A DNA stretch of 36,421 nucleotides from assembly GCF_004799395.1 (NCBI RefSeq), contig NZ_SSMZ01000255.1, positions 1 to 36,421 on the forward strand, in the 5' to 3' direction. Source of the stretch: Phenylobacterium sp. (GTDB lineage: Bacteria; Pseudomonadota; Alphaproteobacteria; Caulobacterales; Caulobacteraceae). The position numbers and the translations under genes are program-made. The stretch's first letter is position 1. Each line of letters begins with the position of its first letter. Below are positions 32,281 to 36,421 of this stretch, one piece after another. Below the pieces are notes generated by a model. It was not told the DNA's origin and did no database searches. It saw only the letters and a program-made list of their open reading frames with translations.

Positions 32281-32766
32281 CGTCAGGCCGGGGTCACCGA
32301 ACGGACCTTCTTCCGGCACTTCCCGGACAGGCGGGAGGTGTTCTTCGACAGGGAAGAGGCGTTCCGCGCCACCTTGAGCGATGCGGTCGTGGCGGCGCCG
32401 AAGGATCTGGATCCCATGGGCGCGCTGATCTGCGCGTTCGGCTCGGTGCAGGGGCTGCTGGAGGCCAATCGGCCGGTGACCGAGCCGCGCCGGGCGGTGA
32501 TCGCCCAGACGCCGGCGCTGCAGGAACGCGTGCTGACCAAGACGGCCGGCCTGATCGAGGCCCTGGCCGAGGCCCTGCGCCGGCGCGGCGTCGAAAAGGG
32601 CGTGGCGACCCTGGCGGCCCAGGTGGGGATGGCGGCCTTCGGCTACGCCGCGAGCGCCTGGTTCGCCGACCCCAGCTCGGGCCTGGACGCCCACCTCGCC
32701 CGCGCGTTTGATGCGCTCCAAGCCTTGTCATCGCCGACGCGCGGGGTAGACCGGGAGAGACCATGA
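32281..32766 (+). pseudogene. TetR-family regulator lacking its N-terminus
   Basis: From 32281 the frame reads RQAGVTERTFFRHFPDRRE, the end of a TetR helix-turn-helix, and continues into a normal TetR ligand domain to TGA 32764-32766. The first 25-30 residues (helix 1 and part of helix 2) are missing. The frame is open back to 32161 but contains no ATG, GTG or TTG before GTG 32338, which would delete the DNA-binding part entirely. The preceding sequence is the terminator of the dehydrogenase array. It is either a 5'-truncated remnant or a gene with a non-canonical start. Its stop overlaps the next start by ATGA, a relic of a working operon. Confidence 0.6.
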
Positions 32767-33272
32767 TCGAGCAGCATGCATCGTGCGCCTGCGGGCGCGT
32801 TCGGCTGAGGGTCGTCGGCGAGCCGATCGCGGTCGCGGCCTGCTGTTGCACTGATTGCCAGGCCGGCGGCCGGATGATCGAGGCGTTGCCGGGCGCCGCG
32901 CCGATCCGCGACGCGTTCGGGGGAACCCCGTACCTGACCTACCGCAATGACCGGTTCGTCTGCGAGACCGGGGCCGAGGCGCTGGAGGGGATCAAGCTTT
33001 CGGAGGGCGCGCCGACGACCCGGTTCGTGGCCACCTGCTGCAACTCGGGGATGTACCTGAAGTTCGGCCCGGGCTGGTGGACGTCGGTCTATCGCGCCCG
33101 CTTCCCAGATGGCGCGCCGCCCGTGCGCTTCAGGACCAAGATCGACAGCCTGCCGGCCGGGGTGACGCCGCCCGACGACATTCCGGCCTATCGGGGATTT
33201 CCGCCGGCGCTCATGGGGCCGCTGCTGTGGGCGCGGCTGGCCATGTGGCTGGCGCCCTCGACAGGGCGATAG
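32763..33272 (+). CDS. GFA/DUF6151-like zinc-binding protein
   Basis: A 169-residue protein with a cysteine pattern like the GFA (glutathione-dependent formaldehyde-activating) and DUF6151 families: C8-x-C10, C29-x-x-C32 (CTDCQ) and Cys92-Cys93. These would hold one or two zinc ions. The family is mostly uncharacterised, and no activity can be assigned. The start overlaps the TetR stop (ATGA), so it was probably expressed with the regulator. If the regulator is broken, expression may depend on read-through. No signal peptide is seen. Confidence 0.7.
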   Translation: MIEQHASCACGRVRLRVVGEPIAVAACCCTDCQAGGRMIEALPGAAPIRDAFGGTPYLTYRNDRFVCETGAEALEGIKLSEGAPTTRFVATCCNSGMYLKFGPGWWTSVYRARFPDGAPPVRFRTKIDSLPAGVTPPDDIPAYRGFPPALMGPLLWARLAMWLAPSTGR

Positions 33273-33350
33273 CCGGGAACCTCTTGCCGCTGGCCTCCGC
33301 TTGCATGGCCAGAGCGGGTCGCCCAGGTGCGGCGCCGCCAGGAGACGCAA

Positions 33351-33725
33351 ATGACCCGGGTCCTGTTCGTCGGCCAGATCCCTGAGACCGTGGATTTCTC
33401 CGATCCGGCGCTGCCGCCGGGGTTCAACGCCGAGAAGATCCAGGCGGGCATCAAGATCGCCACGGCCAGCATGACCGAGCGCGGCTGGGAGTCGGACCTG
33501 TGCATGATCCCGCCCGACGAGACCGCCGCGCCGACCGTGGCGGCGCAACTGGGCAAGGCCGCCTATGACTGCGTGGTGATCGGGGGCGGCCTGCGATTGC
33601 CGCCGAAGAGCACGACCCTGTTCGAGGCGGTGGTGAACGCCGTGCGCCAGGCCGCGCCCAACACGCCCATCGCCTTCAACACCCAGCCCGAGGACACCGC
33701 CGACGCCGCGGCGCGCTGGATCTGA
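33351..33725 (+). CDS. Conserved hypothetical protein, 124 aa
   Basis: A compact alpha/beta protein: VLFVGQIPETVDF at the start, a helix, then CVVIGGGLRLPP, and a final helix, suggesting a small Rossmann-like or flavodoxin-like fold. I do not recognise the family. ATG 33351 follows CCAGGAG by 6 bases and is preferred over an in-frame ATG at 33327. It lies 78 bases after the GFA-like gene on the same strand and may be co-transcribed. Confidence 0.7.
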   Translation: MTRVLFVGQIPETVDFSDPALPPGFNAEKIQAGIKIATASMTERGWESDLCMIPPDETAAPTVAAQLGKAAYDCVVIGGGLRLPPKSTTLFEAVVNAVRQAAPNTPIAFNTQPEDTADAAARWI

Positions 33726-33752
33726 CCGCCGGTTCGGGGCGAGGGCCGGCGC

Positions 33753-34328
33753 TCAGGCCGCGCCGCGTCTCCGCGCCAGGGTCTTGCGGTCCCAGTCTTC
33801 CCGCGCGGCGATCACCTGGGCTGTGAACTCGGGTCCGTAGAGGCGGTAGCAGGAGAAGATGACCTCAAGGCCCACGGGCAAGGTCTTGGCCAGGGCCTCC
33901 AGGCCGGGGGTGACGTCGGTGCGATGGATGAGCCGCCCTTCGTCCGCGGAGCACCGCAAGGGTCGCTCCGCCAGTCTGGACAGGTGCGGGCAGGCGTTCA
34001 GCGCACGTGTCGCGCAGGCGCGATGGATGGGCGGCACGTTGCATCCATACTGCTGTGAGCCGTCCTGCAGGGTCACCAGGCCGCCCGACGCCACCGGGAA
34101 GATATTGCGGTCGTGTCTCGTCGTCGGCCGGCCGCACACATGGCACAAGAGGTCGACCATGCCGCGCCGCTGGCGGGTGACATGCACGGCGGCGAACAGC
34201 GGCTCGCCGACACCCGGGGCCTGCTGCTGGTCAAGCTCGGTCATGCCCGGGAAGTCCCGCGACGGCTGCAGCCGGAACGCCGTCTCTCCGCTCCACGCCA
34301 CCGACCACGGCGCATCAGGCGTCGGCAT
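33753..34328 (-). CDS. Uncharacterised protein with zinc-ribbon-like cysteines
   Basis: A 191-residue protein with Cys62-x-x-Cys65 (CHVCGRPT), Cys96, Cys105 (CNVPPIHRAC) and Cys113 (ACPHL), arranged like a zinc-binding treble of pairs. The pattern recalls uncharacterised proteins I know mainly from actinomycetes (a CxxCG pair followed by a PPxxxxCAxxxxxxCPHL segment). There is no signal peptide. The last 70 residues are helical and Arg-rich. It has no operon partner. Function and origin are unknown; lateral transfer is possible. Confidence 0.65.
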   Translation of the reverse strand: MPTPDAPWSVAWSGETAFRLQPSRDFPGMTELDQQQAPGVGEPLFAAVHVTRQRRGMVDLLCHVCGRPTTRHDRNIFPVASGGLVTLQDGSQQYGCNVPPIHRACATRALNACPHLSRLAERPLRCSADEGRLIHRTDVTPGLEALAKTLPVGLEVIFSCYRLYGPEFTAQVIAAREDWDRKTLARRRGAA

Positions 34329-34559
34329 CGTGGCTCCTGGCGATCATGCGCGTCATGCCGGCAGCCTAGCGTGCGCCCGGCCGGCCGGGAAACGCCGGAT
34401 CGCGTCGCGCCGTCCGCCGCCTGGCTCCCCCTTGGCCACGCCATCGACGGTCCTGCCTTCCAGGACCCGCGCGGCGAGCCCGCCGGCGAAGCGCGCAACT
34501 GGCGCGCCGGCTGAACCGCCCCTACGGTGGCGGCAGGAAAGCGGGGAAGGCTTCGGGGC

Positions 34560-35150
34560 GTGAGCGAGAGCGCAGCGACACTCTGGTCAGTGGTGATCGG
34601 CGCGATGCTGGCGACCGTCGGCGGCTTCGCGGCGACGCAAATGGAGGGCATCCTGCGCAGGCGGGAGCGCGAACGCAGCGCCGCGCTGCTGTTCGGCGAG
34701 ATCCTGACGGCCTTGGAGCTGATCACCCGGATCGCCAACGAATCGCGCGGGCGGGGCGATCCCTACGGGCCCTTCACCATGCGCCTGCTGCGCGGGGTGC
34801 GGCGCGAGACCGACACCTACGACCGCAACCGCGAACAGCTCTACGACCTGCGCGACCCGACGACGCGCGCCCAGATCCATGGGCTGATGGTGCGGATCAC
34901 CCTGGCGCTGGACGGGGTGACCGACGCCGCCGAGCAGATCGGCATACTCGACGGCGCGGCCAGCGGTCTGGCCGAGGACGATCCGATGCGGCGCGAACTG
35001 GCCGCCCAGCGGGCGATCCAGGCCGAAGCCCGCCACGCCGCCTTCGATTTCATGGTGGACGGCGCCGACCAGATCAAACCGATCATCGGGTCGCTGGGGC
35101 CGCTGTCCAAACAGAGCTTCGAGAAGCACGAGGCGGTGATGCGCGGCTGA
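34560..35150 (+). CDS. Membrane-anchored uncharacterised protein
   Basis: A 196-residue protein with one N-terminal transmembrane helix (about residues 7-27, TLWSVVIGAMLATVGGFAA) followed by a long, charged, mostly helical cytoplasmic part. The frame reaches back to GTG 34527, but GTG 34560 is preceded by GGGGAAGG at suitable spacing and removes a basic leader. I do not recognise the family. It stands alone, divergent from the cysteine-rich gene. Confidence 0.7.
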   Translation: MSESAATLWSVVIGAMLATVGGFAATQMEGILRRRERERSAALLFGEILTALELITRIANESRGRGDPYGPFTMRLLRGVRRETDTYDRNREQLYDLRDPTTRAQIHGLMVRITLALDGVTDAAEQIGILDGAASGLAEDDPMRRELAAQRAIQAEARHAAFDFMVDGADQIKPIIGSLGPLSKQSFEKHEAVMRG

Positions 35151-35356
35151 GCCCGGGGTTTGGCCGGGCGATACCGCCAAAAGTGGTGAATCCTGCGGAC
35201 CTGAGGCCGTGACCCAAGGCCGAACCCTGTGGCTTTCCGACAGCGTTACCGTAGAAAAGCCCGGACCTCATCCATTGAAAGGTCTGAATATACGGAACCA
35301 TGGCCACAACCATTGGTTTGGCGCGGCGAGGGATATTCTTCCCGAGAGGCTGGACC

Positions 35357-35887
35357 ATGAAATCTGTTGTTATCGCCGCCACTGTGGCTGCGGCCTTGCT
35401 GGCTGCTGCATCTCAAGCATCAGCGACCCAATCCATCACCTTCGACCCTCCGGCGCCTGACGGCTCCTTCTCCGGCATGTTTGGGGACACCGGGCTCGCC
35501 AGCGGCGCCTTCACCGACACCTTCACCTTCAACATGCCCACCGGCGTTGGCGGCGCCACCATCTCCTCGGAATTCACCTCCGATCAGATGAACAACATCG
35601 ACTTCACCTCGGTGACCTTCAACGGCCAGCAGTTCAACATCGGCTCGACCGGTCAGGTGGAGTTCCGCTCGCTCGTCGGCGTGCCGGTGACCAACGGGCC
35701 GCAGACGGTGGTGGTCAGCGGGACCAGCGGCGGCAACGGCTCGTTCGCCGGCACTCTGTCGTTCGCGCTGGCCGGCGCGACCGTGCCGGAGCCCGCCTCC
35801 TGGGCGCTGATGATGATGGGCTTCGGCGGCGCCGGCGCCCTGATCCGTGCGCGTCGCCGGATCGTCGGCGCGGCGAACGCGGCCTAG
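35357..35887 (+). CDS. PEPxxWA-CTERM sorted exported protein
   Basis: A 176-residue exported protein with an N-terminal signal peptide (about 1-23) and a C-terminal sorting signal: PEPASWALMMMGFGGAG followed by an Arg-rich tail (RARRR). The PEPxxWA variant is typical of Caulobacterales and Sphingomonadales. The middle is a beta-rich domain containing FTDTFTFN, similar to the FxDxA group. Such proteins are handled by an exosortase and linked to extracellular polysaccharide. ATG 35357 is set by GAGAGG 7 bases upstream; an earlier ATG at 35300 would put non-signal residues first. No exosortase gene is in the window. Confidence 0.88.
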   Translation: MKSVVIAATVAAALLAAASQASATQSITFDPPAPDGSFSGMFGDTGLASGAFTDTFTFNMPTGVGGATISSEFTSDQMNNIDFTSVTFNGQQFNIGSTGQVEFRSLVGVPVTNGPQTVVVSGTSGGNGSFAGTLSFALAGATVPEPASWALMMMGFGGAGALIRARRRIVGAANAA

Positions 35888-35902
35888 ACCCTACGCGCCA
35901 AA

Positions 35903-35929
35903 CCCTCTCCCCGCGAAAAGGGGAGAGGG
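35903..35929. terminator. Bidirectional hairpin between convergent genes
   Basis: A perfect 10-base stem (35903-35912 with 35920-35929) and a 7-base loop, GCGAAAA, between the PEP-CTERM gene and the minus-strand small secreted gene. No U-tract follows on the plus strand. It may serve both genes. Confidence 0.55.
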
Positions 35930-35954
35930 CGACGCCGTCCTAAAGCCTTAAGTC

Positions 35955-36164
35955 CTATTTCTTGGCCGGGGTCGCCGGCTTGGCGGCGTCGGCGGGCTTG
36001 GCCGTGTCGGCCGAGGCGGCCGGCTTGGCCTTCTTCTTGTGATGCACGGCCTTGGCCTTTTCCGGCGGATTCGGAATGGGCTGCATGGTGCCAGACTGGG
36101 CAAGAGCCGCGCCCGCCATGAACGCGGTGGCGACGAACGCCAAGCCGATGGTCCTGAGTTTCAT
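35955..36164 (-). CDS. Small Lys/Ala/Pro-rich secreted protein
   Basis: A 69-residue protein with a clear signal peptide (about 1-22, ending ALA-QS). The mature part is low-complexity, with HHKKKAKPAAS followed by repeated KPA and PA units. It is probably a basic periplasmic peptide; no domain is recognised. ATG 36162-36164 follows a GGGAGG ribosome-binding site on the minus strand, 7 bases upstream. Confidence 0.75.
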   Translation of the reverse strand: MKLRTIGLAFVATAFMAGAALAQSGTMQPIPNPPEKAKAVHHKKKAKPAASADTAKPADAAKPATPAKK

Positions 36165-36280
36165 GTGATGTAAGCCTCCCGTTGGCTGTCCGGCCCATCC
36201 TGGCGCGGACTCGACGCATGGACGGTAGTCCCATCCGGGGCGGCTGTGGAGATGGGGCGCAAACCGCCTATAGTCGGGCG

Positions 36281-36421
36281 ATGCGCCGCTCCCTTTCCGC
36301 CTTCGCCCAGACGCTGACCATGGCCCTCGCCGCCGGCCTGGGGCTCGTCCACGCCGCTCTCGCCCAAGGTCCTTCGGGCGCGACCGTCGCCCTGCCCGGC
36401 ATCAGCTACCAGGTGCTGGCC
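36281..36421 (+). CDS. N-terminal part of an exported protein (runs off the window)
   Basis: The 47 visible codons encode a signal peptide (about 1-28, ending ALA-QG) and the start of a mature protein (VALPGISYQVLA). The GISYQVL start is reminiscent of FKBP-type peptidyl-prolyl isomerases, but too little is visible to decide. TATAGT at 36269-36274 lies exactly -12 to -7 of the ATG, so the transcript may be leaderless. Confidence 0.6.
   Translation, partial: MRRSLSAFAQTLTMALAAGLGLVHAALAQGPSGATVALPGISYQVLA

Noticed and set aside
36161..36367. A minus-strand frame at the window end
   Set aside because: It is antisense to the signal peptide of the gene at 36281 and has no coding features.

Overview
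This window looks like a chromosomal segment of a high-GC alphaproteobacterium of the Caulobacteraceae (Caulobacter/Phenylobacterium type). The main support is a full-length PodJ-like polar organiser (15153-18005, minus), a PEPxxWA-type C-terminal sorting signal (35357-35887), a TIGR02186/TauE pair, and frequent small secreted proteins typical of this group. I see no rRNA, tRNA, CRISPR array, transposase or phage structural gene. Genus is inference.

Layout. 1-3714: a small lipoprotein and two DUF4402 secreted paralogues that bracket a Gfo/Idh/MocA oxidoreductase and a convergent, 3'-overlapping PIG-L deacetylase. 4062-7722: an SDR, a DUF3175 protein, a beta-class GST, a Gly/Tyr-rich secreted protein behind a response-regulator-like promoter, and a saccharopine-dehydrogenase-like reductase. 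7984-9601: a two-gene sugar operon (class II aldolase plus PfkB kinase). 9734-12936: the helicase and PdeM nuclease of the ligase-associated DNA-damage module, behind a possible LexA-controlled leaderless promoter. 12945-18005 (minus): DUF3429, TIGR02186, TauE/SafE and podJ. 18170-24298: small membrane and lipoproteins, an HSL-type hydrolase, several uncharacterised genes, two poorly coding stretches, and an MprF-type aminoacyl-phosphatidylglycerol synthase.

The most unusual region is 24451-32142: six acyl-CoA dehydrogenase genes in a row on the plus strand. The first five are close paralogues of the large (alpha, PimC/FadE26-like) type. They carry the helix-G glutamate but lack the R-x-Q-F-G FAD-binding segment. 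The sixth is a single small (beta, PimD/FadE27-like) subunit that has the FAD segment but neither catalytic glutamate. A strong intrinsic terminator closes the array. My reading, which is inference, is one shared beta subunit serving five interchangeable alpha subunits. The alphas differ mostly in a Gly-rich loop just after the catalytic glutamate and in an N-terminal segment. Two spacers hold large palindromic repeats, one of which could hide a ribosome-binding site, and another holds an AT-rich promoter.

Downstream, 32281-33272 holds a TetR-type regulator that has lost its N-terminus, translationally coupled to a GFA/DUF6151-like protein. Then come several uncharacterised genes, the PEP-CTERM protein, a small Lys/Ala/Pro-rich secreted protein, and the start of a secreted protein that runs off the end.
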